In this document: positions 1 through 7,945 of the stretch, one piece after another
Layout: each line of letters opens with the position of its first letter
Position numbering within the stretch: position 1 is the first letter of the stretch
Source: Pseudooceanicola antarcticus
Lineage (GTDB): Bacteria; Pseudomonadota; Alphaproteobacteria; Rhodobacterales; Rhodobacteraceae
Assembly: GCF_900215355.1 (NCBI RefSeq)
Contig: NZ_OBEA01000009.1
Span: 78,197-142,196, forward strand
DNA length: 64,000 nt
Direction: 5' to 3'
Made by a program: the position numbers and the translations under genes
The notes under the pieces: generated by a model
Told to the model about the DNA's origin: nothing
Database searches by the model: none
The model's input: only the letters and a program-made list of their open reading frames with translations

Positions 1-956
1 CAGAGCAGCGCCATCATCTGCGCCTGCAGGTCGGTCGGGAAGCCGGGAAAGACCTCTGTCTTCACGTCCACCGCCTTGATGCGGTCGCCGCGGCGCTTGA
101 CCTTCACGCCCTTCTCGGTGGCCTCGACCGAGATCCCGGCCTCGTCCAGCTTCTCGACGAAGGCGCCCAGAAGCTCCAGCGAGCCGCCGACGCATTCGAC
201 TTCGCCACCGGCGATGGCCGGAGCCAGCATGTAGGTGCCCAGCTCGATGCGGTCGGCGACCACCTGGTGGGTGGCACCATGCAGCGCGTCGACGCCCTGG
301 ATCTCGATCCGAGAGGTGCCCTCGCCTTCGATCTGGGCGCCCATGGCGCGCAGGCATTTCACCAGGTCGACGATCTCGGGCTCGCGGGCGGCATTGGTCA
401 GCACCGTGGTGCCCTTGGCCAGCGTCGCCGCCATGACGATGTTCTCGGTGGCACCCACGGAGGCGAAGCGCAGCTCGAACTGCGCGCCCTTGAGCCGGCC
501 GCCCGCGGTCTTGGCGTGCAGGTAGCCGTCGCGCAACTCGATCTCGGCGCCAAGCGCCTCGAGCCCCTCGATATGCAGATCCATCGGACGCGCGCCAATG
601 GCGCAGCCGCCGGGCAGCGAGACCTGCGCCTGACCCGTCCGCGCCAGCAGCGGGCCCAGCACCAGGTTGGAGGCGCGCATCTTGCGCACGATATCGTAGT
701 CGGCCCAGCTGGAGGTCAGGTCATGGCTGGACAGCGCCAGCACCTTGCCGTCCTGCATGCGAGAGACCTCACCGCCCAGGCTTTGCAGCAGCGCCGACAT
801 CGTCTTGATGTCGGAAAGGCGCGGCGCATTGGTCAGCGTCAGCGGTTCTTCCGACAGAAGTGTCGCCGGCATCAGTGCCAGGCAGGCGTTCTTGGCGCCC
901 GCGATGGGAATGCTGCCGCTCAGCGGGCCATTGCCCTTCACTAGGATCGAATCCAT
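1..956 (-). CDS. murA: UDP-N-acetylglucosamine 1-carboxyvinyltransferase MurA (3' end outside window)
   Basis: MurA transfers enolpyruvate from PEP to UDP-GlcNAc, the first committed step of peptidoglycan synthesis in the cytoplasm. The reading frame starts at the ATG at 954-956 (complement) and runs off the left edge, giving about 318 residues of a protein usually near 420. The start [20 protein letters not shown], the Lys22-Asn23 pair in GAKNA and the PEP-binding Cys118 in [11 protein letters not shown] are all visible. The last visible residues read [18 protein letters not shown], typical of the family. A 54-codon gene ends 4 nt upstream, so the two are probably cotranscribed. Confidence 0.95.
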   Translation of the reverse strand, partial: MDSILVKGNGPLSGSIPIAGAKNACLALMPATLLSEEPLTLTNAPRLSDIKTMSALLQSLGGEVSRMQDGKVLALSSHDLTSSWADYDIVRKMRASNLVLGPLLARTGQAQVSLPGGCAIGARPMDLHIEGLEALGAEIELRDGYLHAKTAGGRLKGAQFELRFASVGATENIVMAATLAKGTTVLTNAAREPEIVDLVKCLRAMGAQIEGEGTSRIEIQGVDALHGATHQVVADRIELGTYMLAPAIAGGEVECVGGSLELLGAFVEKLDEAGISVEATEKGVKVKRRGDRIKAVDVKTEVFPGFPTDLQAQMMALL

Positions 957-960
957 GCCT

Positions 961-1125
961 CTAGTCCTTTTCCTGCTCGTCCGCCCCTTCGGGGCTTTGA
1001 TTGTCTGTCGAGGCCGCCCGCGCGCGTGCCTGCGCTTTCCGTCGGGCGAGATTCGCCTTCAGGGCCGATTTCAGCCTTTCATCGCGCGTCTGCGCATCTT
1101 TTCCAACGTCCGGTTTCCTTGCCAT
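961..1125 (-). CDS. small basic hypothetical protein upstream of murA
   Basis: This 54-codon frame begins [19 protein letters not shown] and ends with a charged tail (GADEQEKD). It is lysine/arginine/alanine rich, with no signal peptide or membrane segment, and looks largely helical. It stops 4 nt before the murA start and has no other room for a promoter, which suggests an operon. I do not recognise a named family; the tight spacing and clean frame are the support. It is too short to be found by length alone, so coding status is likely rather than certain. Confidence 0.6.
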   Translation of the reverse strand: MARKPDVGKDAQTRDERLKSALKANLARRKAQARARAASTDNQSPEGADEQEKD

Positions 1126-1168
1126 AGGCCTTCTGTAAAGCAGCCGGAAAAAAGCGTCCAGATTGTGC

Positions 1169-1197
1169 TTGCACCCCCGGCGGTTTGCGTCTAATCA
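1169..1197 (+). promoter_or_regulatory. candidate promoter of tRNA-Thr
   Basis: TTGCAC (1169-1174) and TAATCA (1192-1197) are separated by 17 nt and lie about 78 nt before the tRNA. The match to a sigma-70 promoter is moderate; a GC-rich stretch follows. Confidence 0.35.
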
Positions 1198-1251
1198 CCC
1201 GCCCACGGTCGCCGGGAACGGCAGCCGGGCCCCGGCGCCGGGGCGGTGAGA

Positions 1252-2889
1252 TCACCGCGAAGGCGCATCGGAATGCCGCAGTAGCTCAGTGGTAGAGCGC
1301 ACCCTTGGTAAGGGTGAGGTCGGGAGTTCAATCCTCCCCTGCGGCACCATCTCTTCTTTTTGGTTGTTGAAACCAGCTAACACCTTGAACGGAAAGGTGG
1401 TTTCTGTAGTTCGATAACCGTTTTCCCGGCTATAACGAAGTGGCTCGGAAAATGCCAATCTCAGCACAGTGCGTTTCACGGCAAGAGAACCATTTTCGTA
1501 TATTTCCCAAGGCCTTGACAGGAACACAAGCGAGAGTTCGATAAACTCTTCCAACCTCCCCTTGGCCGGGATGTGGTTTTCGATCCTTTCAGCAAGCACA
1601 ATCTTGTCGCGTTCCAGCCGCTCGATCCGTTTTTCATAGGCAGTGATCACAGACGGGTTTGTCGCTTCTACAATCCGATCCAGCACACCTTCGATCTGAG
1701 TCTCGACCTCTTTGAGCTGTTTAACCATTGCCTGCTTGGCGACGTGCGCTTCCGCCAAATGCATATCCCAAGCGTCGATGAACATCTGCTTTGCGAGCGC
1801 GAAGAAGCGCTTGGACGGTTGCATGTTTTTCAAAATGTCTGAGAAGCCGTCTTCGATCCGTGCACGCGGGACCGATTTGCGCTTTGACTCGCACCCCCTC
1901 GTGTCACACAGGTAATAGGCGTAACGTTTGCGGCAGCCTTTGCTCCAGGCAGCCGTCATTGGCTTGCCGCAGTCATCACAACAGACGAAGCCACGCAGCG
2001 GAAAATCGACACTGATGTCCTTTCGCGCCGCTGGGCGCGCTCCGGCGTCGAGGTTCTTCTGGATGCGGGTGAAGGTGTCGAAGCTGATGAGTGGCTCATG
2101 ATGCCCCTTGCGGAGGCTCACATTCCAGTTGGGCACTTCGATAAAGCCCGCATAGAGCGATTGTTTGAGCATCTTCGTGACCTTCCAGGCCCGTACCTCG
2201 CCATTGGGCAGGTCTTTGGGGAAATCCGGCTTGCTTTCGAGAAAACGCTTCACCTCCGCCTGGGAGCGGAAACGGCCTATCGCATAACTTTCAAGCGCCT
2301 CCCTGACGATGGAGGCTAAGGGTTCGTCGTAAACCATCAACTTGCCATGAACGCGGTCAGACGCGTAGCGGTATCCAATCGGCGCATGGAAAACCCAATA
2401 GCCTTTCTCGACGCGGGCTTTCATCTTCTGGATCACTTGGCGGCGATTTTGTTCGCGCTCAAGTTCGCCCTGGGCTGCAATGATCGTCTCGATGAACTTG
2501 CCTTCCGGCGTATCGTCATCAAGTTTGAAGTTCAGGCATTCAATCCGTGCGCCACGCGCCTGAAATTCCCGGCGCAGCTTGATGTGAAACTCGGTGTCGC
2601 GCGCAAATCGTTTGAGATCATCGAAAACCACGATGTATTTTTCGCCCGGCTGGGCATCGAGGAAGCTGAGCAGCGCCACCATGCCGGGGCGGTTCATGAA
2701 ATCACCACCGCCGGATGCATCATCTGGAAACACTCCGACGACCTGGTAGCCCTTTGAATCGGCATATTGACGACACCGATGCTCTTGGCTTTCGAGCCCG
2801 CCACCCTCCGTCTTTTGTCGCGTGGACGATACGCGGCAGTAGATCAGCGCCTTGGGCACAGTCTCACTTTGTATTTTAGCTTCTCCCAT
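1252..2889 (-). CDS. large serine recombinase (integrase) whose 3' end runs antisense through tRNA-Thr
   Basis: The protein catalyses integration and excision of the element by serine recombination. Its N-terminal resolvase domain has YCRVSSTRQ with catalytic Ser21 and the arginine-containing DDLKRFARDTEFH. A recombinase domain and a zinc-ribbon with CCDDCGKP and CDTRGC cysteines follow, then a coiled coil. The start has SD GAGGAAGGAAG about 6 nt upstream. Codons after Met514 (VPQGRIELPTSPLPRVRSTT...) are simply the reverse strand of tRNA-Thr plus 23 nt of chromosome, so the last 31 residues are acquired by integration. The same frame continues into a different 39-residue tail in the predicted circle (see 29699-29821). 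A small gene lies 24 nt upstream. Recombinase transcripts would be antisense to the tRNA. Confidence 0.93.
   Translation of the reverse strand: MGEAKIQSETVPKALIYCRVSSTRQKTEGGGLESQEHRCRQYADSKGYQVVGVFPDDASGGGDFMNRPGMVALLSFLDAQPGEKYIVVFDDLKRFARDTEFHIKLRREFQARGARIECLNFKLDDDTPEGKFIETIIAAQGELEREQNRRQVIQKMKARVEKGYWVFHAPIGYRYASDRVHGKLMVYDEPLASIVREALESYAIGRFRSQAEVKRFLESKPDFPKDLPNGEVRAWKVTKMLKQSLYAGFIEVPNWNVSLRKGHHEPLISFDTFTRIQKNLDAGARPAARKDISVDFPLRGFVCCDDCGKPMTAAWSKGCRKRYAYYLCDTRGCESKRKSVPRARIEDGFSDILKNMQPSKRFFALAKQMFIDAWDMHLAEAHVAKQAMVKQLKEVETQIEGVLDRIVEATNPSVITAYEKRIERLERDKIVLAERIENHIPAKGRLEEFIELSLVFLSRPWEIYENGSLAVKRTVLRLAFSEPLRYSRENGYRTTETTFPFKVLAGFNNQKEEMVPQGRIELPTSPLPRVRSTTELLRHSDAPSR
1275..1349 (+). 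tRNA. tRNA-Thr(GGT)
   Basis: A complete cloverleaf is visible. The acceptor stem is GCCGCAG paired with CTGCGGC, the D arm contains GCTC/GAGC, and the anticodon arm CACCC-TTGGTAA-GGGTG gives anticodon GGT. The T arm contains GTTCAAT and discriminator A is followed by an encoded CCA. The last six bases (GCACCA, 1344-1349) form part of the element's left attachment repeat, so integration leaves the tRNA intact. Confidence 0.97.
1344..1353. other. attL core repeat
   Basis: GCACCATCTC overlaps the last six bases of tRNA-Thr, including CCA, and is repeated at 29815-29824. Serine integrases need only a short crossover core, so 10 bp is adequate. It is also in the same codon phase at both ends relative to the recombinase frame. 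Confidence 0.75.
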
Positions 2890-2913
2890 GAATCTTCCTT
2901 CCTCGCGTTGGGC

Positions 2914-3225
2914 CTAATCGACTTCCGGCGCGCTGTTGAATGTTTCTGCAATCTTTGATTTCTCTGAGTATACCCGTCCCAACTTGCCAAGTGGCCCTGG
3001 ATCAGAATTTTCTTGATTCTGCCCACAGGCGAGTTGCGCTGGATGGATATCGAAGCCGAGTTTAACAAAACCGACCATGACTTCCCACATGTCTTGCAGG
3101 TAGGCTTCCTTTTGAGCCTGTGACATATCGGTTCCGTCCAGGAAGGATTGATAGCGCTCGACATCGACGGTGATTGTGGGCCGCGCCGCGCCATTGAATC
3201 TATTGCAGGTCCTGTCCTCACTCAT
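2914..3225 (-). CDS. hypothetical protein upstream of the serine recombinase
   Basis: This 103-residue protein includes TITVDVERYQSFLDGTDMS followed by QAQKEAYLQDMWEVMVGFVK and LGFDIHPAQ. It is soluble, largely helical, and has no signal peptide. Small proteins of this sort commonly accompany recombinase genes of this type in alphaproteobacterial elements, so a role in controlling or assisting recombination is plausible but not shown. It ends 24 nt before the recombinase start and its own start overlaps the end of the small upstream frame by 8 nt. SD AGAGG precedes the ATG. Confidence 0.8.
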   Translation of the reverse strand: MSEDRTCNRFNGAARPTITVDVERYQSFLDGTDMSQAQKEAYLQDMWEVMVGFVKLGFDIHPAQLACGQNQENSDPGPLGKLGRVYSEKSKIAETFNSAPEVD

Positions 3226-3319
3226 CGCCTCTGCCTTTCCGGTTAGGGAGTTCCAATCCTCTCTCCAGGTATCTGGAAACGGTCGGCGCAGTGGGCGGTT
3301 TGGTGGCGGAACTTGACAT
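3218..3319 (-). CDS. very small hypothetical protein heading the recombinase operon
   Basis: The frame encodes MSSSATKPPTAPTVSRYLER followed by GLELPNRKGRGDE, 33 residues if it starts at the ATG at 3319; an upstream in-frame ATG at 3403 would give 61. Its stop overlaps the next gene's start by 8 nt, which is the main evidence for translation. No family is recognised. It may instead be a leader peptide coupling translation of the next gene. Confidence 0.45.
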   Translation of the reverse strand: MSSSATKPPTAPTVSRYLERGLELPNRKGRGDE

Positions 3320-3412
3320 AACTATGCGTGTATTTGGCTCCCCATTCATATACCCATGATAGCATTCCACTTTGGGATCATGCAAAAAGTACTGCCTCAA
3401 CAAGGGCTTAGG

Positions 3413-3446
3413 ATAGGACCTATTCTAAAGTATAACAGATACTTAG
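3413..3446. promoter_or_regulatory. two short inverted repeats between divergent genes (candidate operator)
   Basis: ATAGGACCTAT at 3413-3423 is a perfect palindrome about its central A. AAGTAT-AACAG-ATACTT spans 3428-3444. They lie between the recombinase operon (leftward) and the triple-repeat protein gene (rightward), a natural place for an operator. Binding is inferred only. Confidence 0.4.
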
Positions 3447-3458
3447 TCGGGGCGGGTA

Positions 3459-4358
3459 ATGTATGTAAGTGCTGATGATTTTGCCAAAAATTCCTGTGTC
3501 ATCCCGGCATACCTTGCTCAGCTCAAAAGGTCCGAAATTCATACCCATCTCAGGCCTAGCAAAATTTTCGTTTCTTTCTCAAACAAGTACAGGCACACTA
3601 TTTTAGTCATGCCTACTGAATTCGATGAACAAGAAGATAATAACAACAAGCGAGTTTCGGAAAAAATCATCCTGACGGATGAAATACGAGAGCGGCTTCT
3701 TTCCTATAAGGAAAAATCGGGTAAAGGACCCGGTGCCTTGCTACGTGGTACGGCTAAGGATCGCCCAAAGGGGCTTACCAGCATCATGATTTCAACGTGG
3801 CTGAACGGTACGCGAAGCAGTGCGAAGAAACGCCATCTGGATTATGTGATCGCAAGGTGGGAGAAGGTCATCGAGTCCGGGCATGTCATGATCGACGTTT
3901 CCGATGAAATGCTTCAGGAATTGCGCCACCAAAATAAGCGAACCGGCGTTTCGCCGATAAAGCTCATGAGAATGACGGCGGATGTTCCGCCGGGCTTGAC
4001 ATCCAACCTGATCTTCACATGGCTTTCGGACTCAATAAATACGCAAAAGGCACACAAACACCACCTTGATTTTGTCTTGGCGGCATGGAGCAGCCTGCCT
4101 GACAGCAACTCTGAGAAATACGCAAGATCATCCGATGCCACCAAGATTGCAATAACGCCGGAAATCCAGCAGGAAATCCGCAGGCTTATCAGTGAGACGA
4201 ATGTCACTGCTTCGCGCCTGTTGCACGAAGCTCCCGCTGTTCCAAAAGGGCTGACCGCCAGTGTAATCAATGATTGGCTTCGCGGTGACATAGAAATCGC
4301 GTATAAACGCCATCTCGAATACACTATAAATCGCTGGAAGCGGTGGAATAATACTTAA
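3459..4358 (+). CDS. protein with three tandem ~70-residue helix-turn-helix-like repeats
   Basis: The 299-residue frame contains three diverged copies of one unit at about residues 68-137, 146-214 and 223-296. Each carries a GLTSxxIxxWL-like core (GLTSIMISTWLNG, GLTSNLIFTWLSD, GLTASVINDWLRG) and ends with a K-x-HLxxxxxxW motif (KKRHLDYVIARWEK, HKHHLDFVLAAWSS, YKRHLEYTINRWKR). The spacing of polar and hydrophobic positions resembles a helix-turn-helix, so a DNA-binding role is inferred. The start is uncertain: ATG 3459 follows GGGGCGGGTA, while ATG 3609 would drop a poorly conserved 50-residue N-terminus. It is divergent from the recombinase operon with palindromes between, which fits a regulator of excision. 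No named family is recognised. Confidence 0.75.
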   Translation: MYVSADDFAKNSCVIPAYLAQLKRSEIHTHLRPSKIFVSFSNKYRHTILVMPTEFDEQEDNNNKRVSEKIILTDEIRERLLSYKEKSGKGPGALLRGTAKDRPKGLTSIMISTWLNGTRSSAKKRHLDYVIARWEKVIESGHVMIDVSDEMLQELRHQNKRTGVSPIKLMRMTADVPPGLTSNLIFTWLSDSINTQKAHKHHLDFVLAAWSSLPDSNSEKYARSSDATKIAITPEIQQEIRRLISETNVTASRLLHEAPAVPKGLTASVINDWLRGDIEIAYKRHLEYTINRWKRWNNT

Positions 4359-4503
4359 CTATAAATGCATTTATTGATTGAAGATGTAAATATACAGCTT
4401 TTAATTTTCCATAATAACAATTTATTAACCATATAACACTATTATATTATGTAAATAACTAGTGTGTTGCAAAGCACAAGTTACTCCACAAAGGGGAAAT
4501 AGT

Positions 4504-5619
4504 GTGAGTTTGGGATATAAAGAGTCATTTAATGAAAGCGCCGCGCTTTCACAGCCGCATGAAGCGGCGAAAAGGTTTGTGGAGGGGCAGCTTGATGCCG
4601 AGAACCGCCAAGACATGAATGGCGCTGACCCTGATGGCGGGTTAAACGGAAGAATGCGCACGGCTGCATCGAATGCACGCCTTGCCAACGGCAATACTGA
4701 AAGCGAAAAGAAGAAACGCGAACGGACCGCAGCATTGATGCGATCTGTCGCCGCCATTGAAGCGCAGTTGGCAAAACTGTATGAGCGCCGCGATCAGTTG
4801 ATGAGCGAAATTGATCAGTTAGAGCAAGAGATCGAAAAACTGGATCAAGAACTTGATCATTTAGATGATGCGATTGCGAGATTGGAAAAGGGCGAAGAAC
4901 TTGGGCTGGACGAAAACGGAGCACTAAAAGATAAGCAACTGGAGACTGCGCTACAGGAGTATGAGCGCAGAACAGGTAAAAAGGTTGATCGCTCTGACTC
5001 TGATGCGCTGTTACAGGCATTGCGAGATATTGAAGCCAATAAATCAAACGACAGAGACGCCAAGCAAGCTGAATTGGACGGGAAACGCGCTGATCTGGAC
5101 GATGTCCGTAGAGAGATTGATGGTCTGGAGGCTCAGCTCGAAGCTGTGCAAGGCAATCAAAATCAACTGTCGGGTGCTGAAGAGCAATCGCACGCCTATG
5201 ATTTAGGGGGCAATCAATGGGGCGCGCGACAGCATGAAGCAGAAATTGTTAATCAAATCGCTGAGCTTGGCGATACGGGCGCTGAATCTGCTGAGGTGAG
5301 CCAACGCTCAAACGAGTATCGGGACGAGGACGTTATTCCAGACCACATGGATATTGAAGAGTTTCAAAGCAAAAGAGAAAATCTGCAAAATTACCCAGAT
5401 TCGTTAAGAGCAGACATGGAGCTGGCGCTTATACAACAGTATCCGGAAGTTGCTGAGTTTGTTGCCAAGATGGAGCCAGAAGTTGCTGAGTTAATTGAGT
5501 TGGCCAATGCGGAAGCTGAACCCCCTGCAACAGTTGCCGAAGCGAGCCCGAATGAAGAAGTGCCCACACAAACGGCATCCGCCGATGGTGGTTGGTCTAT
5601 TTCCGGCGGCATGGGGTAA
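4504..5619 (+). CDS. coiled-coil protein of unknown function
   Basis: GTG at 4504 is preceded by AAAGGGGAAAT, a good ribosome-binding site, and is preferred to ATG 4462, which lacks one. The 371-residue product has a heptad-rich coiled coil from about residue 75 to 145 (ERRDQLMSEIDQLEQEIEKL) and a second from about 185 to 220. An acidic C-terminal part ends with a proline/alanine stretch. No signal peptide or membrane segment is visible. The roughly 145 nt upstream is extremely AT rich (4359-4503) and probably contains the promoter. It converges on the secreted-protein gene, only 8 nt separating the stops. A structural or DNA-tethering role is possible, but function is unknown. Confidence 0.8.
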   Translation: MSLGYKESFNESAALSQPHEAAKRFVEGQLDAENRQDMNGADPDGGLNGRMRTAASNARLANGNTESEKKKRERTAALMRSVAAIEAQLAKLYERRDQLMSEIDQLEQEIEKLDQELDHLDDAIARLEKGEELGLDENGALKDKQLETALQEYERRTGKKVDRSDSDALLQALRDIEANKSNDRDAKQAELDGKRADLDDVRREIDGLEAQLEAVQGNQNQLSGAEEQSHAYDLGGNQWGARQHEAEIVNQIAELGDTGAESAEVSQRSNEYRDEDVIPDHMDIEEFQSKRENLQNYPDSLRADMELALIQQYPEVAEFVAKMEPEVAELIELANAEAEPPATVAEASPNEEVPTQTASADGGWSISGGMG

Positions 5620-5627
5620 GCGCGCTG

Positions 5628-6137
5628 TTAATTTGCATCAGCGGTTAACGCTGCCAATGTCGGATGATCCTCATCATCGTGGTCAATAACGGCGGCTTGC
5701 GCGCGTTTATTGTCAAAATACTGTTGAATAGGAGCGGCAAATGGCATTCGATTCATCACTTGCTGATCGGTTGGCGGCCACTGCATTTTTGCCCCATCAA
5801 CATAAAACTCGGCCAACCCGTCAGGGCCGCCCGGTACCGCGAAGGTTGGAATTCCATTATCCGTCATTACTGCCGCCGTTATTCCGGCATTGGAGATTCC
5901 TCGGCCAAAATGAATGACTACACTGTCACGTGACAGAATGCCCAATAGAACCTTATCGTCTACCGGACCTTTAAAGCCCGGCGTGGCGCATTGATATTCA
6001 CCGACATCTTCGCAAATCAGCTGTTCTTGGGTTTGTGCCACGGGCTGTGTATCCTGCGCGTAGGCGGCAGGGGTAACCGTCATCATGGTTGCCAGTGCGG
6101 CGGCACCAAAGCCTATTTTCAATTTTTCTAAAGCCAT
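5628..6137 (-). CDS. predicted secreted (periplasmic) protein of unknown function
   Basis: ATG 6137 (MALEKLKIGFGAAALATMM) is chosen because TGAGG lies 8 nt upstream and it opens a classical Sec signal peptide ending AYAQ, with cleavage after residue 27. An open frame extends upstream to 6383 but that part is AT rich and not signal-like. The mature protein of about 140 residues has two early cysteines (ICEDVGEYQC) that could form a disulfide and a glycine-rich core (HFGRGISNAGITAAVM). It is a helper, pilus-associated or exclusion candidate by location in a mobile element only; no family is recognised. Confidence 0.75.
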   Translation of the reverse strand: MALEKLKIGFGAAALATMMTVTPAAYAQDTQPVAQTQEQLICEDVGEYQCATPGFKGPVDDKVLLGILSRDSVVIHFGRGISNAGITAAVMTDNGIPTFAVPGGPDGLAEFYVDGAKMQWPPTDQQVMNRMPFAAPIQQYFDNKRAQAAVIDHDDEDHPTLAALTADAN

Positions 6138-6547
6138 TTTGAGCCTCATCATGTGTTTGTTGGAGCGCATTGCGCTTTGACGTGCCCATTTCTGAAACAC
6201 GCCTTGCCCGGATTTCACGGGCCACACCACATCTGAGTACCTGTCTATTAATATCGATTTTTCGATATTCTTATTATTATTGATCAAACGAATAGCATTA
6301 TTTGCAATATTTGTCAATAAATCGTGATTTAGGCTATTATTGCTTGACTTTATTTTGGAACAATATTGAGAATTCTGTTTCACGTCGCTTACACCCTTGA
6401 ATTATCACCGCTTTCGATGGGTTGCGCCTCTGGCATACGTGCGCTCTTAATGTTGGAACGGTAGCAGAATCCACGACAAACACAAGTAAAAACCATAATT
6501 CTCAATTCTGTTCGCGTTGCTGAGTAACACTTTTGGAGGAATCATCC
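6138..6547. other. 410-nt AT-rich divergent intergenic region
   Basis: This region separates the secreted-protein gene (leftward) from the tyrosine recombinase gene (rightward). It holds a perfect 8-bp inverted repeat, AATATCGA-TTTT-TCGATATT, at 6250-6269. The octamer-like ATTCTGTT occurs at about 6371 and 6502. Divergent promoters are expected here, but I cannot assign -35/-10 boxes with confidence. No gene is seen apart from the upstream extension of the neighbouring frame. Confidence 0.5.
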
Positions 6548-7171
6548 ATGTCACAAACCTCATCGCCCTTTCAGGGCATGTCCCTTTATAGTCAGCTCGG
6601 TGAGCGTAAGTATCTCACCAGCAGCGAGCGCAAGAAGTTCCTCGCCGCGCTGTGCGTGATCAAAAACCCCGCTGAGCGAACCTTCTGTGAGATGATCCAC
6701 TGGACCGGATGTCGGCCTAGTGAGGCGCTGGCACTGACCGCCATCAATATCGACCTTGATGAGAGCATGGTGATCATCCGCAGCCTTAAAAAGCGTGGTC
6801 GCCTCAAGGGTAAGCATTTCCGGCCTGTGCCTGTCCCATCGGAGTTTGCGCGAAGGCTCGACACGGTTCACGGGATAAGAGATGCGCAGGCATCTGCACG
6901 TGGCGGTGATGCATTGCCGCTCTGGCCATTTGGGCGCACGAAGGGCTGGCGTCTTGTGCGCTCGGTCATGGATGCGGCAGGGCTGAGCGGGGTCAAAAGC
7001 AATGCACGCGGGCTCCGTCATGCGCTTGGCGTTCATGCCGCTGTTATGCATGTGCCGGAAACCCGGCTGCAAACATGGCTGGGACATGCCAGCCTTGAGA
7101 CGACTTCCATCTACGTAGCCGCCTCTGGCCCTGAAGATCGCGCCATAGCGGCCCGTATGTGGGGGGTGTAA
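6548..7171 (+). CDS. tyrosine recombinase, catalytic domain only
   Basis: The 207-residue product matches the catalytic core of phage-type integrases: the first arginine in TGCRPSEALAL, a lysine-bearing beta hairpin (SLKKRGRLKGKHFRPVPVP), the second arginine in RGLRHALG, the GHAS histidine and the nucleophile in SIYV. The usual first histidine of the HxLRH box is replaced by arginine (RGLRH). Most such enzymes also carry an N-terminal core-binding domain of about 100 residues; it is absent. ATG 6548 has SD GGAGG 8 nt upstream. It overlaps the XRE gene by one base. A resolution or inversion role is possible, since a serine recombinase already serves integration. Confidence 0.88.
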   Translation: MSQTSSPFQGMSLYSQLGERKYLTSSERKKFLAALCVIKNPAERTFCEMIHWTGCRPSEALALTAINIDLDESMVIIRSLKKRGRLKGKHFRPVPVPSEFARRLDTVHGIRDAQASARGGDALPLWPFGRTKGWRLVRSVMDAAGLSGVKSNARGLRHALGVHAAVMHVPETRLQTWLGHASLETTSIYVAASGPEDRAIAARMWGV

Positions 7172-7401
7172 TGCCGAGAATTCCCATCACTAAAATCGAC
7201 AGGATGATCGGCAGGCGCATCCGGCAAAGACGAACGGAGCTGGGCTTGACCCAGCCGGACCTTGCCGAGGTGCTGAATGTCAGTTGTGCGCAGGTGCAGA
7301 AATACGAAAACGGCTCCAACAAGATCGCAGCCTCAACCATGTCTCAGCTGGCCGGGCATTTAGAGGTCTCGGTGGGTTATTTTTTTGAAGACGGTACGTA
7401 G
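7171..7401 (+). CDS. XRE-family helix-turn-helix regulator
   Basis: The 76-residue protein is a single Cro/CI-type HTH domain (RRIRQRRTELGLTQPDLAEV, then SCAQVQKYENGSNKI). It has no ligand or oligomerisation domain. Its ATG shares a base with the TAA stop of the tyrosine recombinase, so the two are translationally coupled. Such regulators usually repress their own operon or flanking promoters. Inverted TATCA/TGATA sites occur 520 nt downstream but no link is shown. Confidence 0.9.
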   Translation: MPRIPITKIDRMIGRRIRQRRTELGLTQPDLAEVLNVSCAQVQKYENGSNKIAASTMSQLAGHLEVSVGYFFEDGT

Positions 7402-7427
7402 CGGAAATTTTCTTCGTTTGGGGGCGC

Positions 7428-7892
7428 TCAATTCTCCCTTGTTGGCCCTTTACGCTCATAGCTTTGGCCAAAGGCACGCTTTGCCGCCTGGGTGGGTGCG
7501 TCACGTTCACGGATGGCTTCGCGCAGGGCGTTCAACTGATCCGTTTCGTCTTTATAGATTGCATCAATTCGCGCGTCATGATCCCGATGCACGCGGGCAT
7601 CGGCCATTTTGTCGAGTGCTGTCGTATCCGATACATGCGGCATACCGGGCGGTGACGGATGCTCAAGCCTGTAACCTGTCCTTTCTCGGAGGACGGCCTG
7701 ACGCGCTTCATTCATGCGCTCATCGTATTCGCGGGCGAATGCCTGGTTTTCAGCTTGGATGCGCGCATGGGTTTCTTTCCGGATTTTGCCATACCGCTCA
7801 AAATCCTCCGCAGTACGCAAGCGCTTTGTCATGTCTTGATGGGTGGCGGCTCTGAATAGCTCGCGAACCGTTCTATCTTTCTCAAAAGACAC
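7428..7892 (-). CDS. charged hypothetical protein
   Basis: This 154-residue, arginine/glutamate-rich protein is predicted mostly helical (EDFERYGKIRKETHARIQAE). It has no membrane segment or signal. The start is GTG 7892, preceded by GAGGAAAAATC. It faces the XRE gene tail-to-tail and diverges from the next small gene across a 52-nt gap with short inverted repeats. Proteins of this composition are common in conjugative and mobilizable elements, but I recognise no defined domain. Confidence 0.75.
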   Translation of the reverse strand: MSFEKDRTVRELFRAATHQDMTKRLRTAEDFERYGKIRKETHARIQAENQAFAREYDERMNEARQAVLRERTGYRLEHPSPPGMPHVSDTTALDKMADARVHRDHDARIDAIYKDETDQLNALREAIRERDAPTQAAKRAFGQSYERKGPTREN

Positions 7893-7920
7893 GATTTTTC
7901 CTCAAAGTTTGCTTTCGGGA

Positions 7921-7945
7921 TATCAAGTTTGATAGGCTGATATCA
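7921..7945. promoter_or_regulatory. repeated TATCA/TGATA half-sites in a divergent gap
   Basis: TATCA-AGTT-TGATA spans 7921-7934 and TGATATCA spans 7938-7945, abutting the next ATG. Short inverted repeats of this kind in a 52-nt divergent gap suggest a repressor operator. The binding protein is unknown. Confidence 0.35.

Noticed and set aside
267..944. 225-codon plus-strand frame opposite murA
   Set aside because: A shadow of murA in a high-GC gene; composition (Gln/Arg/Ala) is typical of antisense frames.
1252..1346. Recombinase C-terminal residues after Met514 as an evolved domain
   Set aside because: They are the exact antisense translation of tRNA-Thr plus adjacent chromosome; this string is a familiar artefact of frames crossing threonine tRNA genes.
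5628..6383. Full 251-codon frame as the secreted protein
   Set aside because: The first 82 codons lie in AT-rich promoter space; the signal peptide and ribosome-binding site support ATG 6137.
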